Shown: positions 45,835 through 57,555 of the stretch, one piece after another
Position numbering within the stretch: position 1 is the stretch's first letter
Layout: each line of letters opens with the position of its first letter
Assembly (NCBI GenBank): GCA_021234155.1
Contig: JAJEKV010000206.1
Location: 1,424,001-1,488,000 of the forward strand
From: Isoetes taiwanensis
Lineage: Eukaryota > Streptophyta > Lycopodiopsida > Isoetales > Isoetaceae
Direction of reading: 5' to 3'
DNA: 64,000 bases
Program-made: the position numbers and the translations under genes
The notes under the pieces: generated by a model
What the model was told of the DNA's origin: nothing
Database searches by the model: none
Seen by the model: the letters and a program-made list of their open reading frames with translations, nothing else

Positions 45835-45980
45835 GGTTGCCACCGAAATTCAAATTACCACGAAAAAAAACAACACGAACGCAGATGCCTAGCCTTCTTC
45901 CCAACCGTGCACTTTTGCTAGTTTTTGGTAGATGCCTAGCCTTCTTCCCAACCGTGCACTTCTGCTAGTTTTTGGTAGTT
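45835..45980. repeat. 48-bp tandem duplication within a dispersed repeat
   Basis: AGATGCCTAGCCTTCTTCCC followed by AACCGTGCACTT-TGCTAGTTTTTGGT occurs twice from 45883. The same region (AAGGTTGCC-C...GCCTAGCCTTCTTCCCAACC) is present at about 42300-42370, so this is a dispersed repeat with an internal duplication here. Confidence 0.7.
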
Positions 45981-46550
45981 TTTTTTCTTTTCAAGAAAAT
46001 GAGAAAGGCTAGGGAAAAAGTATGCTAGCGAATTCTGTTAGGAAGGAAACGTTGCTATGATATTTGTGAAAGGAAAATGCAATTACAATCTGAAAGAACC
46101 GAATGCACTATTGGAAAACAGATGGTCGAACTCCTCCGATGGATCTTCCAGCAAGACTTACGCATTCAATATGTTACATGAATTAATACGCCAGACTTGA
46201 TCTGAGAAGAATCCTAGCCTTTCCGGGAAGAAATTCCTTCTCACTAGTGAATGCAAAAATATTCTTTGAAAACAGATTTATACAGGTTAATTTGACTCAA
46301 AATCCGATAGTTGAAACCTATTTTACACATCTCATAAGAAATTACGATTGGGTGGCCAGTGGAATGTCATCGAATATTAGTCATTTAGTGTATCTTACTC
46401 TGTGCAAAAATATTGAGAAGAGAGCATCTGAAACAAAACAAATTCTCCTAAACAGAAACGTGGAATGTACATTATTTTTTCTGCTACAAAAGAAGGTCCC
46501 ACATGCTGCAAACCTCGTATACTTCTTGTATTTGGTGATGAGGTCCATCT
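45981..46550. other. Downstream region of the B3 gene; no other gene
   Basis: No supportable frame. It presumably contains the 3' UTR of the minus-strand B3 gene. Confidence 0.35.
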
Positions 46551-46552
46551 TT

Positions 46553-48489
46553 TCAAACTGCCAGGCTTGAGACCAAATGGACTTTCAGAGTTTTGGGATC
46601 TAAGAGTTCAAACAGCAAGATATCTCCAAGTTTAAGACAGTGCTCAATTCTAAATTCATTCCATCCTTTGGAAAATCCTAGGGATGAGGTCCAGCGCAAT
46701 GCATGGGTGCAGGTATCAGAGCAATAGAAGGTTACCTGCCATTTTTTTTTTCACATCTGACATGTGTTGGCGGATAAATCCACCATCAAATTTCTGTCAT
46801 AAGACACCAAAACTTAATCACATACACTTAACCATGTGTGTGGCATAAAAAATGTAGGAGACAAGTACTTACAAGTGTTCTTTTCAGTCTGGATTCCGTC
46901 AACTTGACAGAGAAATAGGGATTGCTAAGCTTTTGAGCATATTGTTCTGCTTGCTCCTTCAACTCCAAAAACTTATAACCTCTGAATCCTTTGGATGTTT
47001 TTGAAGACTTTCGATAAACACCTCCACTGTCACTACTTTGGCTAGAACAACCATCTGCTGAGGTGATGCTTTGGTTTGGAGCCTTGTTGCTGCATCTCTG
47101 GCTTTCACTACTAAAGCTTATTTCTGCTTCTAGGTCCTCACATAAATCCGCTCTTTCTTTTTCAGCAGAAAATTTGTTGCAGTGATAGATATGGAATGTA
47201 ATGCAGCATGGAGAAGTTAGTTCTAATAGTGCCATATCATTCTCTTCGATACAATGGCAGAGATTGAATTCCCTCCAGCCTGAACCAAGATGTCCGGGGC
47301 CTTTACATAACCATTTTATGTCTGTGCTCTTAGAGCCAGGAATTTTAGCGCTTATACATTGCCCATGTTTGACATCAATCATTTCTGCAAAGTTGCGTGG
47401 AATGTCCTGCAACAAATGAAGAAAGAACCAACATTTTAAGCCTAGAAACCAGATAACGCATTAGATCAACAGATGAAGAAAGAATCAATATGAGTAAGCC
47501 TATTAGCAGATAAACAGATAAACGTTGCATCACCATATATAAAAATCAATTAACATGTTTAAACTTAAAATATTAGAATACCATATGAAAAAACTAGAAG
47601 CAAGTAAAGCATTAGAAAAGAAAAATAACTTAAAAGACGACCATAATAGTTGCTTCACCATAAAAAAAAATCAATTAACATGTTTAAACTTAAAACACGA
47701 AAGTACCATATAAAAAAAAACTAGAGGCAAGTAGTTGTAATAAAGCATTAAAAAAAAGAAAATAAAGCATTAGAAAAAAAAAAACTTACAAGACGGCCAT
47801 AATACAGTCTTGCTGGTGTAAACTTGACAATGATACTTGGATTTTCCAGTCTTTTTTGATGGGCTGCCACTTCAGCCCTGATTTTTTTTTCAGCCCTGAT
47901 TTGTTTCTTTCGTTTTGGAGCTTCAACATCCAGATCAACAAGATCATCCCTAATTTTGTGTCTCTTAGCATCAGCATTATTTTTGCCAGTGAAAGTTCTT
48001 TTTTTCCCCTGTTGGGAAGAAAGAACATCGTCAAGCTCCAAATTTCCAGTGGAGTATGGATTGGCATTGCCCTTTTCATCCTTCTCAGGATCTGCAATCT
48101 TTCTAGCACAGGAAAAAATATTATGCATTATTTGATCGTTTATCACTCCCATCCTCATCTCAGACTGTTCAAATAACTGGCAAAAAAGAATATCGCCCTC
48201 TTTCATTCCATTCTCTTTTTCAATCTCTCTCCAACCTTCTGCAATGTAAATAGTCTGTTTTCTTTTGTCAAGCTGAACATGATATGGCCCTTTGGGGGTT
48301 TGGATAACCAGAGGTCCGCTGCATAAGTGAGTGCTCACTAAACTGAATGGAAGTTCCTGTTCATTTTACTTGGATTAAAAGCAGAAGATGCATAGAAAAC
48401 TATAAGGAAATGAAAGAAAACAAGTATACCAGCAAAGGCTTGTCTTCAACGGTCGCTGTAAAATGAACAAGCATTTTGCTCGCCACCAT
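46553..48489 (-). CDS. B3-domain (REM-like) protein, four exons, three B3 domains, one frame break
   Basis: B3 domains bind DNA in plant transcription regulators. Exon 1 (48489-48430) starts MVASKMLVHFTATVEDKPLL. Exon 2 (48356-47790) holds the first B3 (ELPFSLVSTHLCSG, GWREIEKENGMKEGDILFCQ), a basic Lys-rich linker (nuclear-localisation-like) and the start of the second B3. Exon 3 (47406-46873) holds the rest of it (DIPRNFAEMI, GWREFNLCHCIEENDMALLE) and a Ser-rich linker. Exon 4 (46793-46553) holds the third (GGFIRQHMS, GWNEFRIEHCLKLGDILLFE). All junctions are AG..GT and phase 0. In exon 4 an A10 run (46742-46751) shifts the frame. With nine A's it would read to the stop at 46553, giving about 466 residues. 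A length error in the homopolymer is the simplest explanation. Confidence 0.85.
47500..47789 (-). repeat. Intron 2 duplication that includes exon-end sequence
   Basis: AAAATCAATTAACATGTTTA occurs twice (about 47545 and 47667), and the phrase AAGACGACCATAATAGT (47634) copies the exon-2 donor region AAGACGGCCATAATACAGT (47790-47808). The duplicated donor has lost its GT. A past tandem duplication therefore spanned the exon-intron border. Confidence 0.6.
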
Positions 48490-48499
48490 GCTTCCTTCC

Positions 48500-49440
48500 T
48501 CCTCGCCTCTTATTTGCGAGCGCCTTATTAGTGGATCCGTTGGTTTCTAAAGCTTGGATGGGCCATTGTCTTGTCAAACTTTAATAAGCAGCATTGCGTT
48601 ACGGTTTTGTGACAGGAAACTTAAGAATGCTGAAACATAGAAACATAGGACTGCACTGCAGCATACACATAGGACTGCAGCATACGACAATCCTCAGGCT
48701 TTTTACGCATGAAAATAAGGGCCTACTATTCAACCTATGACATTCAAATGTTCTGTCATATCATAGGCTATGATATGACAGAACATTTGAATGTGACCAT
48801 TACTTTTGATCAATTATCCACAAATAACCACTTTAACTCAACATACCATATCCTATCTATTACATCTGTTGCACCTATGCACCACTTCTACAGGATTTCT
48901 TGTCTAATTGACCATATATGTTACTAATTCATGCCAACCTAAATTTCTTCTATTGCAGATTCTTCATGCAACCATATTAGCATCAGCAAGGAATATGATT
49001 GTAATGTATCCGTACCTAAATTTTAAGTTCATGTTGACTGTGTGCATATAAACGTGTAGAACCTCTTAAACATCAAGAGAGATTGCATAATATCATAATA
49101 TGGGCAGTGCTAGTGATACAATATCATTGAGATCGAGACCTTGTAAGAGGAAATGATAGTTTACATGATGCTTTAATATGCTTCATTGCAAACTTTTGAC
49201 AATACTACATTGTTTGGAATATTAGGATCTCCTCTTTCTCACCGAGGGGTTATTGCCCTGCTAAACTAGGTACAAACGTATGCTTTACTAGAAGCTTGAC
49301 CCCGTCGATGCACGGCATTTTTCGTGGACATGTAAGGTTTAGGGTTAGATACTGCAGGGTGCTCGACACGATTGTTCAGGTTATATGGAATGGGTAGATT
49401 TATGGAGTATGTAGATAGAACAGAGTGCATAATGTGATCG
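48500..49440. other. Upstream of B3 gene; contains a perfect palindrome
   Basis: The promoter of the B3 gene should lie in the first few hundred bases, but no clear TATA box was identified. A 55-bp palindrome is at 48740-48794. No coding frame is supported. Confidence 0.4.
48740..48794. repeat. Perfect 27-bp inverted repeat with 1-nt spacer
   Basis: The left arm starts ACATTCAAATGTTCTGTCAT and ends ATCATAG at 48766. The right arm (48768-48794) is its exact reverse complement, with a single G between them. Confidence 0.95.
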
Positions 49441-49446
49441 GTAGTC

Positions 49447-49992
49447 AAGGCATTCCAATGATCCTCGAGTGTCAGCACTCTGCCCACTGTGCAAGCAAAG
49501 GGACGAGACCATTGAGCATTGTTTCTTTTTATATGTTCATCTCCAGCCTGTTTGGTCTTGGCTGCTTTCTCTTTTTCATGTGACATTGACAAGTCAACAA
49601 GTGCTTCTGGCTGTCTATTCGGATACTTGGAATAAGTTGCGGAGCCAAGCATTTCATTTAGCATCAGGATGGTTGTTATGGTCCATCTGGAAGCGCAGAA
49701 GACTGTCTATCTTTCAGGGTTTGGATATTCCTCCTGCAGTTGTCCTCCAAGACGCACAAACTAGAATTGTTAAGGCTTACCATTGCTCTTCGCTTGCTCC
49801 TGCCAAGCGACAGTTGATATTTGAGTCCTATTTGAGTGTGTTGTCTTATGCATAGGCTGGTGGTTCTACTCAGTGGATCATGATTATCCTCTGAGACTTT
49901 ATTCCCGCCTCTGCATTTGTATTTTTGCTTTTTGGCTTGGAGTTTCAATAAAGTTTGTCGTCCTTCAAAAAAAAAAAAGGCATTCCAATGAT
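49447..49992 (+). mobile_element. Recent 5'-truncated LINE with 16-bp target duplication
   Basis: AAGGCATTCCAATGAT occurs at 49447-49462 and 49977-49992. Between them lie the end of a LINE ORF2 (stop at 49853-49855), a 3' UTR with AATAAA near 49947 and an A12 tail (49967-49978). This is the classic signature of target-primed reverse transcription, 5'-truncated to about 515 bp. Confidence 0.95.
49463..49855 (+). CDS. C-terminal fragment of LINE ORF2 (zf-RVT)
   Basis: The translation has CPLCKQRDETIEHCFFLYVH (zinc-binding CxxC-HxxxC of zf-RVT) and WLLSLFHV, then a tryptophan-rich LASGWLLWSIWKRRRLSIFQ, typical for the end of plant LINE ORF2. The frame is open to its stop but is only the last about 130 residues, so it is not functional. 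Confidence 0.85.
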   Translation, partial: PRVSALCPLCKQRDETIEHCFFLYVHLQPVWSWLLSLFHVTLTSQQVLLAVYSDTWNKLRSQAFHLASGWLLWSIWKRRRLSIFQGLDIPPAVVLQDAQTRIVKAYHCSSLAPAKRQLIFESYLSVLSYA

Positions 49993-52850
49993 GGCGGAAC
50001 CACAAACCAAAGTTAAGTATGCCATGTAGTCCTCAACATGTGATTTTTGCCAAATTAATTGGGTTGCCCGTAGGGGGCAACCCTCTTGTTGGAGGGTGGA
50101 GTGACGTTTTGAAGGCCTCGATTTGTTTTCAGTATAATATGCCATAGAATATCCTATATAGGTGGTTGCATTTTGGTTGGGATTATTTAGGGTTTTTGTG
50201 ACGCCCAGTGACACTTAGACGGCAACGATTTGTTTTGGAATGTGTCTGATGGTATAGATTGTTTGGGCATGGCGGATCACAAGATATGCATTCGAATGCC
50301 GCTTCAACAGTCACAGAATGATGCAGTTTACACTAGTCTCATAGATTTGCTCGGTGGCATACATTCTAATGTGCCTGTTGCAAGAATACCCATAAAAAAT
50401 AGATTGGTTGAGCAAGCTGCCAAAGCTTACCTCGCTCCTTCGCCTGCTAAGAAGGAAAATCAGAAGTTTTGCGGGTAGTTTTTACTTGATTCGATTTGAA
50501 GGCCTGATCTTTGGACTACAGGATGTGAAAAATGGCCCGACACAGACCGCGTGTGCTTCAATTCCTGAGAGAAAGAGGAGAAGAAAAGATTAAATTCTCT
50601 TTGATAAGATCCAAGATATGGAAGACACAAATATTGATTAATAGATAGCCAGTTTATGTAAAGATAACAGAGCTGTGGCTCACTTCCTAGAAGATTTTCC
50701 ATTTCATGTTATCCTCTTCAATGTCTTGCTCCCAAATATGATCAAACTCATGCACTAGTTCCTTGTGTTGCTACTGTACAAGTCTTATGTGTGGCGCTAT
50801 CGGAACAACTTCAAAAAGCAACTCAGGTCAGTTTTACTGTTGGAGAATGCACAGCATTCACAAGACTACAGAATACAGACCTAGGCCTATTGTGAAAAAC
50901 CATGGAAGATGCAATGTTATAGAGACATGTGCATCATGTCTGCATGCACATATTATAGAATACAGATCTAATACGAAAACCATCGATAAACTGCATAGAC
51001 ACATGGAAACAACAACTTCAAAAACATTGGCACGTATCTAAGCATCATTTGAACACGATATCTCAGAGAAGATTATGGTAGCAGAAGACGACTGCATAGC
51101 TACCTCATTAACGTGCTCAGAAAAGCTTTCAAATATTTAAGGCCCTAACAGGCTATTACACAGAACTTGCTTTGCTGGCCTGGTAGATCTTCTCAAATTA
51201 CTTCTTAGAAGGTTGAATGCCTTCTATAGTGTCTGAACATGACAGATCTTCTAAGATCTATATAAATTTTTATTGTGAAGTCATCTCAATTATCATGAAC
51301 ATAGCATAAAATTTAATGTTACAATCAGGCAGTATATTAGGATATAATTAAGTTGAAATTCTAAAACAAATGCATCATGCTCGGATTTAATCAGACATAT
51401 GATTAACTTCATCACGTGCTGGCCGCCGTGTTTTAGATATATTAGAGACGATGGCACAAAAGGCACATGTTTATCTTATAAATACCATAAGGAGCTGCCA
51501 ATAGCTTAGAAGCCCAGTTTTTGTGAGTAGAGCACAACTCCAACCACTTAGTAAGAAACATATATTGATTTGCTAGATAGCATTGTTTGTTTTACATCAG
51601 AGTATCCATGAAGGACAGATTTGTTGAGCAAGCTGCCAAGGATTACCTCAGGCCTCTGTCTAATAAGCAACATACTGATCTACATGCCAAGGTTTGGAAT
51701 TCTAAGGCTTGGCTTTTACAAGCATCCACATGCTGTTCTGCAGGAGTAATTAGTTGTTTTCAGTTTGCCAAGTGCGTAATTGCGCATGCATCAATGGCTC
51801 CTCTAAAGGGCAACCCATTGATGTGTTAGCATCTTGTTTGATGATATTGCTCCAAATGCTAAAGTTTTGCTTATTGTTGTTGCAAAATTAATAGTCACCA
51901 TATTCCCTTGTTCCCAATGAAAGGGCAAATAGTGAAATTGGTGGGTTGATTGAATATTATTGGGATATACTAATTCGACGGATGATATTAGGAATTTCTG
52001 TACATCCAACGGCGAAGTTAAAATTCTCTTTGCGTTACATGAGTTAGTAGGTGAATTATGTGAGTTAGTAGGTGACTTGGTTGCCATTGGATGTCGTGAT
52101 CGGTGTTATAGTGCCATATGACCATCCACTGCAAATAAGAGGATGGAGCTTTTGCTATGCCTGTTGAATCTACCGAAGGTCTGTGAGGTATCTGCACTAC
52201 AAAATTGATATTCTTCAGTAGCCCACGGTGCCTTCCCAACACCATCACCATCACCATCACCATCACTACAGTGGGTAGGTACCTGTTCCTTTATCTTTTT
52301 TTTCAGGGCATGAAATATGTGAAGGGGAGGCCACGACTTCTGCCATGGAGAGTTGTCTCTTGGGTTCTTACTTTTCTTTGCATTTTTTTGCTATGAAGAC
52401 AAATAGAGAGTCCTCAAAACTGGGTATGTAGGAAATGATCTGATACAGAACGACAATTGGGCCTTCTGTTTGGCATTTTACGAGTTCGACAGCAAGCTTG
52501 AAAATTTCTACTTGTCTGTTGTTATGGGTTGCAGTAATAACGTAAGCATCGATGTTCCTATCTGGATTGCTTAGCAGAATTTTGCTGCAAGGCTCTCTTA
52601 GTTGGCAAACTAAATTCAAAGATATGCTTTTGAACTTGGGGACAAAAAATAGAGGTTTTATTTGGGAATCTTCAACCAATGTATCTTCTAGAGAGCTGAA
52701 CTAGTCTAGCAACTAGATAATGTATAACAACGAGAGTCAAGTGATATGTCAAAGCTTTGATTTTCCTTCTAATGTTATGCTGGTAGAGCCTTGCAAGTCC
52801 CTTGATGCTGAAGAACAAAAAACACTCTTCAACTAGAGAAGAAGGGATCT
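49993..52850. other. Two related exon-like fragments; otherwise no gene
   Basis: A plus-strand frame at 50230-50478 (MFWNVSDGIDCLGMADHKIC...) contains NRLVEQAAKAYLAP at about 50400-50440. A second at 51587-51829 contains DRFVEQAAKDYLRPLS at about 51608-51655. They are clearly homologous, so an exon or gene was duplicated, but I do not recognise the family. A minus-strand frame at 52679-52368 (MVEDSQIKPLFFVPKFKSIS) is also protein-like. A CACCAT microsatellite is at about 52240-52266. Confidence 0.35.
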
Positions 52851-52853
52851 ATG

Positions 52854-53396
52854 CACAATAGGAAAAAGGTCATTTAGCGACGTCTACGTCACGTCTATGC
52901 GACGTCTGACGACGTGACACAGACGTCGCACAGACGTCGCTGCAGACACGTCGCATGCGACGTGCGTCGCATGCGACGTGACACAGACGTGACACAGACG
53001 TGACTCAGACGTCGCATGCGACGTGACACGTGGAATATACACGTGGAATATACACGCGGAACATCAACAAAATCCGCGAGTGCCGTAAAAGCCACGTGTA
53101 TACGTCGCATGCGACGTGACACGTGGAATATACACGTGGAATATACACGCGGAACGTCAACAAAATCCACGCGTGCCGTAAAAGCCACGTGTATACGTCG
53201 CATGCGACGTGACACGTGGAATATACACGTGGAATATACACGTGTGTAGAAGCCACGTGTATACGTCGCATGCGATGTGACACGTGGAATAAACACGTGG
53301 AATATTTGAAAAAAAAATTGAAAATCCGCGTATTTGAAAAGCCACGTGGCAATAAAAAAAAAGCCACGTGGATACGTCGCATGCGACGTGTAGGGG
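52854..53396. repeat. Palindrome array, probable CACTA-type subterminal region
   Basis: The stretch begins CACAATAGGAAAAAGGTCATTTAGCGACG, which resembles the CACTA-xAGxAAA...TTAGCGACG ends of CACTA (En/Spm) transposons. It continues with the perfect 16-bp palindrome ACGTCGCATGCGACGT or close variants at 52948, 52964, 53009, 53102, 53195, 53263 and 53374. From 53009 the palindromes are linked by GACACGTGGAATATACACG modules, with spacings of 93, 93, 68 and 111 bp. Arrays of short subterminal motifs are where CACTA transposase binds. CACGTG (G-box) also occurs many times. The opposite end was not found in the window. Confidence 0.6.
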
Positions 53397-53450
53397 AAAA
53401 AAAAAAAAAAAAATAAAAAATATATTTATATAAAAAATATAAATATAAAA

Positions 53451-53520
53451 ATATTTTTAAATAACCACAAAAGTATTTTTATATAAAAATATTTTTAAAT
53501 AATCACAAAAGTATTTTTAT
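53451..53520. repeat. AT-rich repeat, two units
   Basis: ATATTTTTAAATAACCACAAAAGTATTTTT and the same motif with ATCACA follow each other at 53451 and 53489. The same motif recurs in four units at the right edge of the window. Confidence 0.85.
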
Positions 53521-53529
53521 ATTTGTGGA

Positions 53530-56500
53530 TGATATATTTTGGATGATATATTTGTGGATATCATTGATTAGATGCATGACAAAGTGCGTAAGCTGATCAG
53601 AAGTTTTGTGAATGTCTAGAATGAATATCTCTTACGAATTTGATTTTTGATAGGTATTTGCTACATTCATAAAATGTCCAGATTGAAATGGAGGAAGTAA
53701 GACATTGTTCATGTTGGATACATGTATCGTTGTGCATTTCGATGTTAGGACCTGCAAATAAACGCAATAATGAAGTACAAAATTACAAAAAGGTTCAAAG
53801 TTTTAGATACGGACTAGGAAGAGGGAGGATTAAATCGATGTTAAGAAGTAATACCTCAATTCGTATCTTCAAGTTAGCTTATATATGTTGTGGGAGTTTT
53901 TTTGTGGATTGTCATGATTATGATAGATTTTTTATTTACGAACGTAGGAATATTGATTCTCAGGAAGAAGTCGCATCTCCTGAACTTTTAACTTATGAGA
54001 CATCAAAAGCTCTAACACACATGTTTTTTACTCACAGGTCAACATCAAAAGTAGGAAAATGGAGATGGTTTGGATTGTTGGCTTAGTTGCTTAAACTTGA
54101 AAATTTTTAATAATGATTTCAGGAATCCAAGTGTTGGTGTAATTAGAGGTTTGAAGCCTATGATTATTAAGTCAGTTGGTGATATTGGTGGGAGGTTCAT
54201 GGGTTCAAGTACAATGATTGCATTGATCATGAGCAACATCAAAAAGGATGAACAATTTGTCCAAAGTGAGGATTTTTTTTATCACAATCTAGATTTGGAT
54301 GGCGTTTTGCAACATAACGTTCATATCGGGTTCACTTGTTAAATACACAATGTAACAGCTATCTTGCAAATCTGTCTACTTTTGTAGACGACTGCTGTAA
54401 AGGTTGTATAGATGGCCATCTTAAGTATGTTGTATCTCATGACATTGATTTAGCCATGTCCACGTTATGCGGCTACTTGAAACTATCTACTTGAAACTAT
54501 CTGCTAGCAGGAATAGCCATCCTCTTGGTCTTCGTGGACGTAAGAAAATCATTATACTCTATTCCCTGGCTGATAGCGATTTGTTCATAGAGCATTCTGG
54601 ATGTCATTGGACATCTCACCAGGAGCATTGTTGTTGTCGCAACAACCTCTAACTTCACGGGCAGCACATGCAGAAAGCTTCTCAAAATCCTAATTAAATT
54701 TGACCTGCATTTAAAAAAGAGAAAATATGTAAGATGTAGATCCAGCTAATAGATGTGATGTGTGACGAGTGGAGATCTCAAACGACCCCATTATCGAAAT
54801 GTGCTTGTGCTGATCAAAGGCTGCGGCGTAGCACTTTCATTTTTCCCAGGCCTCTAAGATAGAGAATGAGATGAAATCGACCTGCAAGAATGTGCACCTT
54901 TTCAACTCAACCATATATTAAGCTTTGTAGATGCTTAAAGCATTGAATTGTTTTTCATGAAAAAAAATTCAAGTAAAACACATGTACCATACTATTCTGG
55001 TTTTCTTGCAGATCCTCTAGGATCTACTTTTTAAGAAGCAAGGGCATTGCCAATGCAAGTCAATTTGCCTCAATAGTTGTTAGGGTCTGCAAAAAGTACG
55101 TGGACAATAAAGAAATCATTTCCCAATTGTCTGCATAAACTTTTTATGGCTTGCATTGTATATTTTGCGGCAAACATAGCTTGGATGTGCACACACACAT
55201 CATGAAGGACAACTAATCAAAAAATAACTGTAACCATTTGCTATGAAGTCAACCCTCCCTACAAAGAGTTGCAAATGAAAATATTCCGAGATATGCATTG
55301 TGCCAAGTAGTACCTGGACTCCAAGCTAGTTCCAAAATGACACAATTTGTTTTTCTGTACTCGGGTAACGGTGCATGTATTTCTGAATGAGATTTACATG
55401 AGTGAAAGCATTTAGATGAACGCATTAGGTCCAGTTCACGCTAGTTGCAAAACTGAACGTTTAAACAATAATCTTCCAAACTGTCAAGAACAACATAAAG
55501 GCTCAATTAGCTAATCAACGCTTAAGGTTAAATAATCGTAGATACCTGTCTCTAGATACCTGTCTCTGCATAACTGCATGTCAAAGAAGTCCAATTGATA
55601 ATGCTTAAAACCAACTTAAACGTCAGAATCTCTTCCAGCGTTGACGAGCTGCATCTCCTTGTAATGCTTTGGTTAGAGATCGTATCCCTTAAATGTTGCT
55701 GCAAAGTAAAACCAAAGCAGAGTGAAAGTTTATTCTTACCATTAAGACCCACGGGGGAGTTTGTCCAAATAGCAGAAGCTGCAGTAACGGTGTATCAGGC
55801 GATCTGCATAATAGGGTAAGGAATTAAATTCTGAGATAGTCGAAAGTAATATACAGAAGGGGATTTTACCTTTGGAGCTAGCTGTGAACCAATATTTGTG
55901 TCGGGTCTACTTCTTGAAGTGCCCAAAGCGTCCCAGAAACAGCTCCCACTTGTTCAACTAGTGGAGCACCACATATACTCCAACCATTTCTCGATGCACC
56001 TTTTCCAGCTAGCTTCTTGATGTTTGAATTCATTGTCATCAACTACATCTAACAATTTGAAAAATGCCACAATTACCATGTTTAATTGTACCAACCCAAG
56101 AGATTAGTGGAACATGCAATGTAAAACATGGCGACTACACCTGCTTGTTCTAATGTCAAGAACTACATTCCAACGATAATTTAAGCAACATCTCGCATCC
56201 AAATTTGTGCGATATTCATTTTTTAAATTCTAATTCATGAATTCCTGCTGTTGAATTGTATCATCTAATCTACCTTGATCACCACAGCATGTCCCTAAGA
56301 TCCTGTACCTCTTTCACAGCTGGCATAGTCTAAGAATGTTCCTGCTCTTGTGATCTCCAGGATGAGCTACATGCCATAAAGTTCTAATGAACTCTTATTT
56401 TAAGGTAGCAGAGACATAGCAAAATGTAAGATTGTGAAACATGACTTCAGAAACACAAGAAAGAATGTAAAGACAGCATTCACTATCAACCATATTGTCC

Positions 56501-57550
56501 TTTCTCCTTTGCCAACCTTGTTGCGTGAACCGTTTAGGAAGGCACATTCATTAGCAGAGGTCCCTTTATCTATCTAAACGGAGCTAAAATGCGGGAAGAC
56601 AATCGGTTTGTATACCATGACATGGAGCAATTTAGGACCCAAACACATAGCGAGAGAAGGCGTAAGAGGATCTTAGGCAATATCTACAAACCTTGAGGGA
56701 AGCTGTCGGTTGTTTAATCTCGAGTCCCGCTCTTGGTCGTTTAGGTATTCCATAAAAGATACGACACTGTAATGCCTTCATCCATTTTCATCCGCAGTTT
56801 ACGTAGTATAGAATGAAAACCAAATTGTATAGTCCTTGTAGTTTTAACTAAATAACGCAGCCATATAATCTATTCACTTACCTTTGCGATAAAACCGAAG
56901 CTTCCTAAAGGAAATTGTGTCATTTTTGTTAAGTTAATCGCTTTGCTTTTTTGTGCCAACAAACTTCGCCAAAATCGCCATGAGAACGTCCGTAGCCTTC
57001 AAATCATCATATGTTGGAATGTCCTAGGAATAGAGCAAAATTGAGAGCCACACTGCAAAAATCAAAGCATGCAATAGGGATGCAGCTAGGCAGGGTAATC
57101 CAGGAGCATGGAGGCGTTTGTGCTCACAGAACCCAAAAGTAGGAAAACCCCCTCCAGCTTGGTCCAAATGCAATCTATCTGTTGCAAAGTTTGTCCTTTC
57201 TCGCTAATTTTTGGCAGAGGAAATTGTAGAGGAAGCTTACCACACAAATTTATTCCACTCTTCATATCTAGAAATGGCCGATTCTGCTAGCTCGAGCCGT
57301 TTGCATAGGGCGATCTAATTGCCAGCTTCCACATCTAGAGCAGTATAAAACTGTCTATGGCCTTTGAAACAGAGCTAAAACACAACAGAGGGATTCAAAA
57401 GCTAGCAGCCACGAGATCAGACATGCAAAAAAAACCGGAACTCAGCTAAAATCTAAAACCCAGATGAAAAAAAGGCTAATGAAGCTTGCAAATCGCCGGA
57501 ACTGGGCTAGGAACAAAACTTAAATGAAAAAATTCGCTGATGAAGCTTCA
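53530..57550. other. Unclassified, possible interior of a DNA transposon
   Basis: Plus-strand frames at 53688-54086 (contains KVQSFRYGLGRGRIKSMLRS) and 54070-54342 (GVIRGLKPMIIKSVGDIGGR) are protein-like, but I recognise no domain. Minus-strand segments at about 56035-55870 (ending RPDTNIGSQLAPK, donor GTAAAA) and 55702-55553 (acceptor TTTGCAG, donor GTATCT) look like exons of an unknown gene. Nothing here can be named. Confidence 0.3.
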
Positions 57551-57555
57551 AAAAT

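Noticed and set aside
52236-52266. His-Thr-rich coding repeat
   Set aside because: It is a CACCAT microsatellite with no surrounding coding frame.
52895-53416. Open frames on both strands encoding repeated RRMRR / HVSRR peptides
   Set aside because: They are forced by the palindrome array (CGTCGCATGCGACGTG units lack stops in several frames). No start context or domain supports a protein.
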